Shown here: in pieces, positions 52,110-60,820 of the stretch
How positions within the stretch are numbered: position 1 is the stretch's first letter
Layout: the number at the start of each line of letters is the position of its first letter
Origin: Haliscomenobacter hydrossis DSM 1100
GTDB lineage: Bacteria > Bacteroidota > Bacteroidia > Chitinophagales > Saprospiraceae
Length of the DNA: 64,000 nucleotides
Assembly (NCBI RefSeq): GCF_000212735.1
Contig: NC_015510.1
Location: forward strand, 310,001 to 374,000
Direction: 5' to 3'
Made by a program: the position numbers and the translations under genes
The notes under the pieces: model-generated
What the model saw: the letters and a program-made list of their open reading frames with translations, nothing else
Database searches by the model: none
What the model was told of the DNA's origin: nothing

Positions 52110-54884
52110 ATGAAATTGCCCATGCTTCAAAACAGTCGTTATTTCCTTTTCAGCATCAGTTTGCTATTGTTGCTGCTGTTGTTGGCCAATTGGGTCGGAC
52201 TAAACCAGGAGGCCGTGCATTTCAATTCCCAGGTAAAACCTATTTTAAATAAAAAATGCATTTCCTGCCACGGGGGGGTAAAAAAGAACGGTGGTTTCAG
52301 CATGATGAACCGGGAAGAAATGCTGCGCCCCAATGAATCGGGAAAACCGGCCATAGTGCCCGGGAAGCCCGGCGAAAGTGAACTGATGCGCCGCATCACC
52401 TCCCACGATCCCGAAGAGCGGATGCCTTACGAGGCAAGTCCACTTTCTACTAAGGAAATTGGGATCTTGCGGCAATGGATCAAGGAAGGCGCAATTTGGG
52501 GTACGCATTGGGCTTATGTGCCCGTGCAGCCAGTAAAAGTACCCGCCATCAATGGCTTTTTGGGTTTGTTTTCGGCCAAAGGAAGTTCCTGGGCCAACAC
52601 CCCCATCGATAAATTCATCTACACCACACTAAAAGAACAGCAACTTAGCCCTTCGCCCCGTGCCGACAAAGCAACCTTGTTGCGGCGGGTGAGCCTGGAT
52701 TTGATTGGCCTGCCTGCTCCTGATTCGATTGCCCGTGCGTATCTGCAAGACCAGAGTCCTCAGGCCTTCGAAAAACTGGTCGACGCTCTACTGGCCTCCC
52801 CCCGTTTTGGCGAGCGTTGGGCTTCGATGTGGCTGGATTTGGCCCGCTATGCCGACACCAAGGGGTACGAACGCGACCCTGGCCGGCAAATCTGGCGCTA
52901 CCGCGATTGGCTCATCCGGGCGCTCAATGCGGACATGCCCTACGATCAATTTTTGACCGAACAAATCGCCGGAGATTTGCTCCCGAACCCCAGCGACGAA
53001 CAATACCTCGCTACCGCCTTCCACCGCAATACCAGCACCAATGATGAAGGGGGAACCGACAATGAAGAATTTCGGGTAGCAGCGGTGCTCGACCGGGTCA
53101 ATGCGACGTTTGAAGGGGTGCTGGGCACCACTTTTGCCTGTACCCAATGCCATGGTCACCCCTACGAAGACATCAAACACGAAGAATATTACCGCGTTTT
53201 GGCTTATTTCAACAATACCCGTGACGAAGACACTTACGAAGATTACCCCCTACTGCGCCACTACCCCACTGCCGATAGTGTAAAACTGGATAGCCTCTGC
53301 ACCTGGGTAGCCAAAGTAAGTACCCCCCAGCGCAGCATGGAGATGTATACTTTCCTCAAAACCTTACAACCCTCCATCTATTCCATTGCTGGTGATCGTT
53401 TTGTCAATTGTGAATTGTACGATACCAAGACCTTGATCATGCGTAAAGATGCCTCGGCTCGGTTCAAACAGGTGGACATCAGCGGCAAAACCAAACTGAT
53501 CTGTAAGGTACAAACCCATGTGGAAGGGGGGCGTTGGGAGATCCACCAGGACAGTACCAACGGGCCACTGGTTACTGCGATTGATTTGCCCGACACCAAA
53601 CGGGCTTGGAAAATCATGGAACTGGACGTCAAGGCACCGCAAGGCAAACACGATCTGTATTGGGTATACAAAAACCCGGGAATCAAAGAAATTACCCAGG
53701 GGGGCATGGGTTTTGACTGGTTTTATTTCACCGATGCTTTTCCGGCTGAAGGCCATCCCGAAGCCAAAAAATACCAGGCCGATTTTTGGCATTTGCTCAA
53801 TTCACGTCCCCCAAGCACTCCCATTGCCATAGAGAATCCGGTGCACATGCGGCGAACTACGCAGGTGTTTGAACGGGGCAACTGGATCGTCAAAGGCAAA
53901 GAAGTACAAGTGGGAGTACCCAAATTATTGGGCAATGTGCCCCAAAATGCCCCCAACAACCGCCTGGGTTTTGTGCAGTGGCTGGTCGATAAAAAAAATC
54001 CGCTCACTGCGCGTACGATGGTGAACCGACTCTGGGAGCAAGTATTCGGCATGGGACTGGTAGAGACTCTGGAAGACCTCGGCTCACAAGGTGCTAATCC
54101 CACTCACCCGGAGTTGCTCGATTACCTGGCCTGGCAATTCATGCATCAGCAACAATGGAGCATCAAGACGGCCCTGAAACACATGTTGTGTACCAATACG
54201 TATCAGCAAAGAGCCGAAGCCAGTCCGGAATTGTACGAAAAAGACCCCTACAATCGCTACTATGCCCGCGGGCCCAGAGTGCGGCTCAGTGCCGAACAAG
54301 TACGCGATCAAGCCCTGGCCTTGAGTGGGTTGTTGAGCACTAAAATGTACGGCCCAGGAGTGATGCCTTTCCAACCCGAAGGCATTTGGGCCAGTCCTTA
54401 CGGCAACGAAAAATGGGTATTGAGCGAAGGGGAAGACCGCTACCGCCGCGCCGTGTACACCTACCACAAACGCACCAGCCCCTACCCTTCCATGCTGACT
54501 TTTGATGGGACTACCCGCGACGTTTGCACGGCTCGGCGCATCCGCACCAATACGCCCTTGCAAGCGCTGGTTACGCTGAATGACCCTGTGTACATCGATG
54601 CAGCTCAGGCATTAGCCGAACGTATGCAACAGTTGGCGGGTCAGGACGTGAAAAAACAAATTGCCAAGGGGTATTATTTGGCCTTGAAACGCAAAATAGC
54701 GCCTAACAAACAGGCGGTTTTGGAAGAACTCCATGAAAAAGCCTTGAAGAAATACCGCAGCAATCCCAAATTGGCGGATGAATTATTCGGTACCGAAAAA
54801 GTAAAAGACCCGCCCGGCAGTGCCGCCATGGTGGTGGTTGCCAACGCATTACTCAACCTGGATGAAGTCATTACCAAAAACTAG
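52110..54884 (+). CDS. Cytochrome c / DUF1549 / DUF1553 protein (PSD1 type)
   Basis: 924 aa. A membrane anchor or signal (residues 8-28) precedes a cytochrome c-like domain with CISCH (Cys49-His53). The DUF1549 domain follows (FIYTTLKEQQLSPSPRADK, RRVSLDLIGLPAPD, WASMWLDLARYADTKGYERD). A beta-rich carbohydrate-binding-like insert lies at about 410-560 (KLICKVQTHVEGGRWEIHQD). DUF1553 is at the C-terminus (FVQWLVDKKNPLTARTMVNR, YQQRAEASPE, RIRTNTPLQALVTLND). The family is typical of Planctomycetes and some Bacteroidota, with unknown chemistry. It is followed 6 bp later by its usual DUF1501 partner. Confidence 0.9.
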   Translation: MKLPMLQNSRYFLFSISLLLLLLLLANWVGLNQEAVHFNSQVKPILNKKCISCHGGVKKNGGFSMMNREEMLRPNESGKPAIVPGKPGESELMRRITSHDPEERMPYEASPLSTKEIGILRQWIKEGAIWGTHWAYVPVQPVKVPAINGFLGLFSAKGSSWANTPIDKFIYTTLKEQQLSPSPRADKATLLRRVSLDLIGLPAPDSIARAYLQDQSPQAFEKLVDALLASPRFGERWASMWLDLARYADTKGYERDPGRQIWRYRDWLIRALNADMPYDQFLTEQIAGDLLPNPSDEQYLATAFHRNTSTNDEGGTDNEEFRVAAVLDRVNATFEGVLGTTFACTQCHGHPYEDIKHEEYYRVLAYFNNTRDEDTYEDYPLLRHYPTADSVKLDSLCTWVAKVSTPQRSMEMYTFLKTLQPSIYSIAGDRFVNCELYDTKTLIMRKDASARFKQVDISGKTKLICKVQTHVEGGRWEIHQDSTNGPLVTAIDLPDTKRAWKIMELDVKAPQGKHDLYWVYKNPGIKEITQGGMGFDWFYFTDAFPAEGHPEAKKYQADFWHLLNSRPPSTPIAIENPVHMRRTTQVFERGNWIVKGKEVQVGVPKLLGNVPQNAPNNRLGFVQWLVDKKNPLTARTMVNRLWEQVFGMGLVETLEDLGSQGANPTHPELLDYLAWQFMHQQQWSIKTALKHMLCTNTYQQRAEASPELYEKDPYNRYYARGPRVRLSAEQVRDQALALSGLLSTKMYGPGVMPFQPEGIWASPYGNEKWVLSEGEDRYRRAVYTYHKRTSPYPSMLTFDGTTRDVCTARRIRTNTPLQALVTLNDPVYIDAAQALAERMQQLAGQDVKKQIAKGYYLALKRKIAPNKQAVLEELHEKALKKYRSNPKLADELFGTEKVKDPPGSAAMVVVANALLNLDEVITKN

Positions 54885-54890
54885 AAGCAG

Positions 54891-56390
54891 ATGAACCCAT
54901 CAAAATTCAACATATACCAGGAAGCGCTACTGAATAGTGCGGCATTTTCCACCCGGCGTTTGTTCCTCAAACATTGTGGAATGGGACTTGGCGCCGCCGC
55001 ATTGGGGCAACTCCTGGGTTCCTGTGCCCCCACAACTGGGAATGCCAACCCGGGGGTCTTGTACGATCCCAACAATCCCATGATGCCCCGTGCGCCTCAC
55101 TTTCCGGGCAAGGCCAAGTCGGTGATTTACCTGCACATGGCGGGCGCCCCTTCTCAATTGGAAATGTTTGATTTCAAACCCGATTTGGCCAAGCTGGACG
55201 GGCAACTTTGTCCAGAGTCGCTCCTGGCTGGCAAACGTTTTGCCTTCATTCGGGGGGTGCCCAAAATGCTGGGGCCTTGTGCCAATTTTAAACAACGGGG
55301 ACAGTCCGGCGCCTGGGTTTCGGATTATTTGCCCCACTTTGCCGAGCTGGCCGACGAAGTTTCCTTCCTCAAAGCCGTGCACACCGATCAGTTCAACCAC
55401 GCCCCCGCGCAATTGATGATGCAAACGGGTAGCGCCCGCTTGGGACGCCCCAGTATTGGTTCCTGGGTAACGTATGGTTTGGGCTCTGAAAACAGCAATT
55501 TACCAGGGTTTGTCGTCCTGACTTCGGGTGGACAAAACCCCGATGCGGGAAAAACCGTGTGGGGCTCCGGTTTTTTGCCTTCGGTTTACCAGGGCGTGCA
55601 ATGCCGTTCGGCGGGAGAGCCGGTGCTTTACCTGCAAGATCCCCACGGCATCGACCGCGATCTGCGCAAAGCATCCATCGATGCCATCAACGAAGTGAAC
55701 CGCAAAACCTACGAAGAATTTCAGGACCCGGAAATATTGTCGCGCATCGCCCAATACGAGATGGCCTACCGGATGCAAGTTTCCGCGCCGGAAGTGATGA
55801 ACATCAGCGATGAACCCGCCTACATCCAGGAAATGTACGGCGTAAAACCCGGCAAAGAATCTTTTGCCAACAACGCCCTGCTGGCCCGCAAACTGGTGGA
55901 AAAAGGCGTGCGTTTTGTACAATTGTACGACTGGGGCTGGGATACCCACGGAACCGGTGCAGATGGGGCCGTAGACATCGGTTTGATCAACAAATGCCGG
56001 GAAATCGATAAGTCGATGAGTGCCCTGATCCTCGACCTCAAACAAAGGGGCTTGTTGGATGAAACGCTTATCGTGTGGGGTTCTGAGTTTGGTCGCACCC
56101 CCATGCAAGAAAACCGCAACGGGCTTGAATTGCCCTTCAAAGGCCGCGATCATCATGCCGATGCTTTCACCATGTGGATGTGTGGTGGCGGGGTAAAAAA
56201 GGGCGTTTCCTATGGCGAAACCGACGAAATTGGCTTCAGTCCGGTGAGCGGCCGCGTATCGGTTTTTGACGTGCAGGCCACCATCCTCAATCAATTGGGT
56301 TTTAATCACGAAAAATTCACTTACCAATTCCAGGGTCGCCCCTTCCGTTTGACAGATGTGGAAGGTGAGGTGATTCAGGCGATTGTATAG
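54891..56390 (+). CDS. DUF1501 sulfatase-like secreted protein
   Basis: 499 aa. A twin-arginine-like signal (STRRLFLKHCGMGLGAAALG) ends in a Cys (GSC), perhaps a lipoprotein. DUF1501 has an alkaline-phosphatase-like fold: IYLHMAGAPSQLEMFDFKPD, GSEFGRTPMQ and GRDHHADAFTMWM (metal ligands) are seen. It is the conserved partner of DUF1549/1553 proteins and presumably exported folded. The reaction is unknown. Confidence 0.9.
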   Translation: MNPSKFNIYQEALLNSAAFSTRRLFLKHCGMGLGAAALGQLLGSCAPTTGNANPGVLYDPNNPMMPRAPHFPGKAKSVIYLHMAGAPSQLEMFDFKPDLAKLDGQLCPESLLAGKRFAFIRGVPKMLGPCANFKQRGQSGAWVSDYLPHFAELADEVSFLKAVHTDQFNHAPAQLMMQTGSARLGRPSIGSWVTYGLGSENSNLPGFVVLTSGGQNPDAGKTVWGSGFLPSVYQGVQCRSAGEPVLYLQDPHGIDRDLRKASIDAINEVNRKTYEEFQDPEILSRIAQYEMAYRMQVSAPEVMNISDEPAYIQEMYGVKPGKESFANNALLARKLVEKGVRFVQLYDWGWDTHGTGADGAVDIGLINKCREIDKSMSALILDLKQRGLLDETLIVWGSEFGRTPMQENRNGLELPFKGRDHHADAFTMWMCGGGVKKGVSYGETDEIGFSPVSGRVSVFDVQATILNQLGFNHEKFTYQFQGRPFRLTDVEGEVIQAIV

Positions 56391-56394
56391 TTCA

Positions 56395-56478
56395 TAGGGG
56401 TTCGGGAGTTCGAAGGTTCGGGGGCCAAGAGTAGTTCCCAACCCTCAAACCTTCGAACCCCCGCACTTCGAACCCTAA
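56395..56478. repeat. Word-repeat inverted repeat ('ggttcg' family) between DUF1501 and isomerase-like genes
   Basis: Left arm aggggttcgggagttcgaag (56396 onward) begins 5 bp after the DUF1501 stop. Right arm (aaccttcgaacccccgcact...) ends 14 bp before the next ATG. Confidence 0.85.
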
Positions 56479-56491
56479 ACTTTTCAAATAA

Positions 56492-57418
56492 ATGCAAAAC
56501 CGACGCAAATTTTTAGCCCAAACCCTAACCGCCAGTACTGGCCTGTTTTTAGACAATTTTGCTGCATTGGCCGAAACCCCTTTGTCTTTTACCATACCTG
56601 CCGATTTTTCATTAAAAATGCTGGCCACCAGTTGGGGATTTCCAGGTACCATTGATGAATTTTGTGCCAAAGCCAAAAAAGCAGGTTACGATGGTATTGA
56701 AGTGTGGGCACCCACCAAGAGTGAAGATCGTTATGCCCTGAATAAAGCAACCCAAGCCAATGGTTTGGAGGTTGGTTTTTTGGTAGGTTCGAGCAGTACT
56801 GATTTTAAGGAGCATTTTACCCAGTTTATCCAAGCGCTAAAAAATGCTGCGGCACTGAAGCCCTTATACATCAACTGCCATTCGGGAAAAGATTATTTTA
56901 CGCTGGAGCAAGCACAAAACATCATTGAATTGAGCATTACTGCGGCCAAAGTAGCAGGTATTCCACTTTACCACGAAACCCACCGGGGCCGGATTTGTTA
57001 TTCCGCCCCGATCACCCGGACCTTGCTGGAGCGCATTCCCGGAATGCGCCTGACTTTGGATATTTCCCACTGGTGTGTGGTACACGAATCTTTATTGGCT
57101 GACCAAAAAGATACCGTTGACCTGGCCCTTTCCCGTACCGACCACATCCATGCGCGGGTTGGCCATCAAGAAGGGCCACAAGTAACCGACCCGAGAGCCC
57201 CCGAATGGGCAGATGCACTCAAAGCCCACCTCGCCTGGTGGGACAAAGTGGTGGAAATGAAAGTGGCGCAAAACCAGCCGATGACCATTTTGACCGAGTT
57301 CGGGCCGCCCATGTATTTACCAACCGTGCCTTATACTCGACAACCATTGGCGGATCAATGGGCCATCAATGTGCACATGATGGAGTTGTTGCGGTCGAGG
57401 TATCTTGTAAAAAAGTAG
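56492..57418 (+). CDS. TIM-barrel sugar-phosphate isomerase/epimerase-like protein, Tat-exported
   Basis: 308 aa. Twin-arginine signal MQNRRKFLAQTLTASTG. The AP-endonuclease-2/xylose-isomerase-like barrel has PGTIDEFCAKAKKAGYDGIEVW, HETHRGRICYS and LTLDISHWCVVHE (metal ligands) and ends with ILTEFGPPMY. Likely a metal-dependent sugar isomerase, epimerase or related lyase in the periplasm. It stands between the DUF1501 and membrane cytochrome genes. A gttgaa-type hairpin starts at its TAG stop. Confidence 0.85.
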   Translation: MQNRRKFLAQTLTASTGLFLDNFAALAETPLSFTIPADFSLKMLATSWGFPGTIDEFCAKAKKAGYDGIEVWAPTKSEDRYALNKATQANGLEVGFLVGSSSTDFKEHFTQFIQALKNAAALKPLYINCHSGKDYFTLEQAQNIIELSITAAKVAGIPLYHETHRGRICYSAPITRTLLERIPGMRLTLDISHWCVVHESLLADQKDTVDLALSRTDHIHARVGHQEGPQVTDPRAPEWADALKAHLAWWDKVVEMKVAQNQPMTILTEFGPPMYLPTVPYTRQPLADQWAINVHMMELLRSRYLVKK

Positions 57419-57705
57419 TTGAAAAGTTGAAACATGAGTCATCCCGAATTTTTTAGTGCAACAAAAGCGACACTTTTTTAACACAAAGAGCACAAAGGAA
57501 AGCACAAAGAACACAAGGCAGCGCTTGTTTTTGTGCACTTTGTGCTTTCCTTTGTGTCCTTTGTGCTACTTTTTTGATCCGCTTTGGTTTTTTTAAAAAT
57601 TCGGGATGACTCATGTTTTACTCTTCAACTCTAAACTCTTCAACTCTAAACTCTTCAACTCTAAACTCTTCAACTCTAAACTCTTCAACTCTAAACTCTT
57701 CAACT
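57416..57705. repeat. Nested word-repeat hairpins and 15-bp tandem repeat upstream of the membrane cytochrome
   Basis: The outer arms (gttgaaaagttgaaacatga...cccgaattttt at 57418-57454, and their complement at 57592-57620) start inside the TAG stop of the isomerase-like gene. An inner hairpin (57475-57575) is made of cacaaag words. From 57620 to 57705 the 15-bp unit actcttcaactctaa is repeated 5.7 times and stops 4 bp before the next ATG. Confidence 0.88.
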
Positions 57706-57709
57706 TAAT

Positions 57710-59137
57710 ATGCTCACATTCCTAGGTCGTTTTCATCCCTTATTGGTTCATTTGCCCATTGGTATCCTCCTGCTGGCTGTTCTATTTGCCGGGTTAAGCC
57801 GCTGGGAACGCTTTCGGCATTTGCGCGATGTAGTCAGCTTTACGCTGTTGATGGGCACTCTTGCCGCCATTTTTTCCTGCGCCACGGGCTATTTATTGTC
57901 TTTGAGTGGAGAGTATGATTTTGTTCTGCTGAACCAGCACCGTAACCTGGGCATTGCCGTAGCCGTATGGGGGGTATTGATGCTTTTGCTGAACAAAACT
58001 GCTTTGGGTAAAAAATGGGGGTTTCTGTTTAACCTGGTTTTGCTGGGTTTGGTCAGTGGTGCCGGGCACCTGGGTGGCTCCCTGACGCACGGAGGCGACT
58101 ACCTGACCCAGGCTTTGCCAGAGCCTTATCGGAATTGGTTCGGGTTGCCCCCACTGGCTTTAGCAAAAGGGAAAATTGACAACATTCCCGAGGCCAACGT
58201 ATACGCTGCCGTAGTAGCGCCGCTGATGCAAGAAAAATGCATCAGTTGTCATGGCAGCTCCAAGCAAAAAGGGAAATTGCGGCTAGATGCGCCCGAGTTC
58301 ATTGACAAGGGTGGAAAAAATGGAGCCATTGTCATCGCTGGAAAAGTAGCCGACAGTGAGCTGATGAAACGTTTGCTCTTGCCAAAATCGGATGAACACC
58401 ACATGCCGCCCAAAGAAAAAAACCAACTCAGTGAAGCCGAGATCAAACTCCTGCACTGGTGGATCGAATCCGGGGCGCAATACGATAAAAAAGTAAAAGA
58501 GCTGCCACAGTCTGCTGAAATCCAGCCACTACTGGCCGCACTCCAAAATGGAAGCGCTGAGGCTACGGTCACGCCTTCTATCTGGCCGGAAGTAAAGGTC
58601 GGGGTTCCTGATGCCAAAGCCGTCCAGGCTTTGTCTGCTGCCGGGGCGGTGGTTTTGCCCCTCGGCCAAGAGAACAACTTTCTTTCGGTCAATTTCATCA
58701 ATGTGCCCAAAGCTGGTGCCAAGGAATTGGCTTTGTTGACACCACTTGCCCAGCAAATCGTTTCCTTGCGTTTGAGTGGCACGGCCATCGGTGATAAGGA
58801 GTTGAATGCACTGGTGGAACTGCCTCATTTGACCAAACTGTTTCTGGACGGCAGCAAAATCAGTGACGCCGGGTTGCAAAAATTGCAATCGGCCAAGTAC
58901 TTGAACTACCTCAATTTGGTCAATACCAAAGTGAGCAAAGCCGGTTTGGCCCATTTAAAAAACATCAAAAGTTTACGCGAGGTCTACGTGTTTCAAACCG
59001 CAATCAAAGGGCAACAGGACTGGCAGGAATTGAAACGTTTGTTGCCCAAAGTCACCATTGATACGGGTGGCTATGTGGTCAAAACTTTGGTGTCGGATAC
59101 TACACAGGTCACGGAAGCACCGCCGAAAGTGCAATGA
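57710..59137 (+). CDS. Membrane-anchored cytochrome c with DUF2231-like helices and leucine-rich tail
   Basis: 475 aa. Four hydrophobic helices in the first ~140 residues (FHPLLVHLPIGILLLAVLFA, DVVSFTLLMGTLAAIFSC) resemble DUF2231. A cytochrome c domain with CISCHGS follows at about residue 180, then leucine-rich-repeat-like units (LTKLFLDGSKISDAGLQKL, LNLVNTKVSKAGLAHLKNI). It closes the four-gene set. The heme domain resembles that of the PSD1 protein, so electron transfer between the two is plausible. Its leader is entirely repeat DNA. Confidence 0.85.
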   Translation: MLTFLGRFHPLLVHLPIGILLLAVLFAGLSRWERFRHLRDVVSFTLLMGTLAAIFSCATGYLLSLSGEYDFVLLNQHRNLGIAVAVWGVLMLLLNKTALGKKWGFLFNLVLLGLVSGAGHLGGSLTHGGDYLTQALPEPYRNWFGLPPLALAKGKIDNIPEANVYAAVVAPLMQEKCISCHGSSKQKGKLRLDAPEFIDKGGKNGAIVIAGKVADSELMKRLLLPKSDEHHMPPKEKNQLSEAEIKLLHWWIESGAQYDKKVKELPQSAEIQPLLAALQNGSAEATVTPSIWPEVKVGVPDAKAVQALSAAGAVVLPLGQENNFLSVNFINVPKAGAKELALLTPLAQQIVSLRLSGTAIGDKELNALVELPHLTKLFLDGSKISDAGLQKLQSAKYLNYLNLVNTKVSKAGLAHLKNIKSLREVYVFQTAIKGQQDWQELKRLLPKVTIDTGGYVVKTLVSDTTQVTEAPPKVQ

Positions 59138-59142
59138 ATACG

Positions 59143-59835
59143 CTATTCGTAGCGATTCTCCAGCAAGCCCGCAAGCATGTTTTTGAGCACATCGTTCAGG
59201 TTTTCAATGGCCAGGGCGATCTCCCAGGCATCGCGGTTGCGGGGTTCCACGTAATTGGAAATGGAGCGAATTTCCAAAAAAGGCATTTGGTACATCAAAC
59301 AAGTGTAAAACACCGCTGCGCCTTCCATACTCTCCACTTTGGCATTGGTATGGCGCTTGAGGTTGTCGATACTTGGCGCATAGCCGTGCACTTTATTCAC
59401 CGTTATCCCATGTACTTTGGGCAAAAAATCATAAGCGGAACCGAAAGTATTGACCATTTTTCCATCCTGAAACGGGGGCGCTACGGGATTGATCAGGTTG
59501 AGTTTAAACAAATCAGTGAAACTTCCATCGGCTTCTTCTACCCCCAAATCGGCAAACGTTTCGGATACCACCTGAACGACTGCGCCCAACTCCAATTGTT
59601 TGTCCAAAGCACCCGCAATGCCCGCATTGATTACCAAATCAAACCGGGCAAGGGTCAAGGCCCGGGTGAGTTGAAACATGGCCAAAGGCAAACCCACTCC
59701 GGTCGTTAACACAGTCACTTCTAACTCTGGAAAACTGAATTTCAGGTTGGCTTCCGGCGCTTTTAGCGTTTCTAACCATTTCAAGATTGGCGCAATTTCA
59801 AATTCCGTAGCCGCTACTAGCAGTAAATTCTTCAT
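59143..59835 (-). CDS. mqnB: Futalosine hydrolase (MqnB)
   Basis: 230 aa of the nucleosidase fold. LLLVAATEFEIAPILKWLE, TVLTTGVGLPLAMFQL, NAGIAGALD and VESMEGAAVFYTC (catalytic region) are followed by RSISNYVEPRNRD, typical of futalosine hydrolase rather than MTA/SAH nucleosidase. It splits futalosine in menaquinone synthesis. The ATG at 59835 is preferred to a TTG at 59841. Its stop lies 5 bp from the stop of the convergent cytochrome gene. Confidence 0.8.
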   Translation of the reverse strand: MKNLLLVAATEFEIAPILKWLETLKAPEANLKFSFPELEVTVLTTGVGLPLAMFQLTRALTLARFDLVINAGIAGALDKQLELGAVVQVVSETFADLGVEEADGSFTDLFKLNLINPVAPPFQDGKMVNTFGSAYDFLPKVHGITVNKVHGYAPSIDNLKRHTNAKVESMEGAAVFYTCLMYQMPFLEIRSISNYVEPRNRDAWEIALAIENLNDVLKNMLAGLLENRYE

Positions 59836-59844
59836 ACCCAATGT

Positions 59845-60666
59845 TCATTTTTTTTTGCGATAGGCGATGCCTGCCGAAGGGGTGAATCCCAGGTAAGGAT
59901 GGTAAGCCGCGGCAAAATCAAAAACCAGATTCTCCAAAATCGGCAGTCCAGCACCAAAACTCCAGCCTCCCGGTGCGGTGTTGATGCCTGCCCGCAAAAA
60001 TATGAGTTTGGAGGGGTTGTATTCAATGCCAAAGCGCAGGTCGGCTGGAAAATCGATGTCTTTGACCAATTCCACCTGCAAGCTGACCTTCTCGCCAAGC
60101 GGATACGCCAAACCCGCGCTAAACACCGTAGGCGTATATTCGCGGGTCAGCACCTCTTGCCGGATGGCGTTGCGCACTTGGGCTGCTGCCCACAGGTTGG
60201 GCAAAAGTTCGGCCTGGATGCCAAAATCCAGGTTAAAAAACGAGCGACTGCCGTACTCGGCAAGGTTGATCTGCGCCCAATGCAATTGTCCGCCAATCCG
60301 CAATCGATCCGAAAGTTTGCGGGCATACGCCAAGCCAACTCCACTTTCCCGGTAATCGAGGGTACCAAAATTGCGCAAACTGAGTCCAAACACCCCCGAA
60401 AAGGTGGGCAACACGGCTCCAATGGCCGCTTGCCGCAAATCTGCCAGCAAAAATCGTTGTTCAACCATACCCAACGCACCAAATTCTTCCACGGCGGCCA
60501 TACCGGCCTGATTGCCAAAAAGGCTGTGTACATCCGTAAAGTTGAGGCTGGTTTTGCCCATGCCGCTGCTGCGCGGTGAAATGGGCAGGAGGATTGCATT
60601 TTGGGCATGCAAGCTCTGGAAAATCACTCCTGATATTATGGCAACAATCGAGATAAAGCGATTCAT
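59845..60666 (-). CDS. PorV/FadL-like outer-membrane beta-barrel protein
   Basis: 273 aa. A signal peptide ends in SLHAQN. Alternating amphipathic strands with RSSGMGKTSLNFTDVHSLFGN-type text near the N-terminus match the PorV (UPF0164-like) group, which in T9SS organisms recruits cargo to the attachment complex. Overall identity within the family is likely modest, so PorV, PorQ or another barrel are all possible. It is 9 bp upstream of mqnB on the same strand and is likely co-transcribed. Confidence 0.72.
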   Translation of the reverse strand: MNRFISIVAIISGVIFQSLHAQNAILLPISPRSSGMGKTSLNFTDVHSLFGNQAGMAAVEEFGALGMVEQRFLLADLRQAAIGAVLPTFSGVFGLSLRNFGTLDYRESGVGLAYARKLSDRLRIGGQLHWAQINLAEYGSRSFFNLDFGIQAELLPNLWAAAQVRNAIRQEVLTREYTPTVFSAGLAYPLGEKVSLQVELVKDIDFPADLRFGIEYNPSKLIFLRAGINTAPGGWSFGAGLPILENLVFDFAAAYHPYLGFTPSAGIAYRKKK

Positions 60667-60820
60667 GGATCTTGGGTTGGCAGGTGGTAAAACTAAAAAT
60701 TTTACCCGTCATTCCTGCACTTTTTGTATTTTTGAAAATGATAATAAATGTTAAACTCCGCATTTTAGCAAAAAAGTAAACTCGAAGCGGTTTATCTTAG
60801 GGGCTGAATAATTCCAAAAC

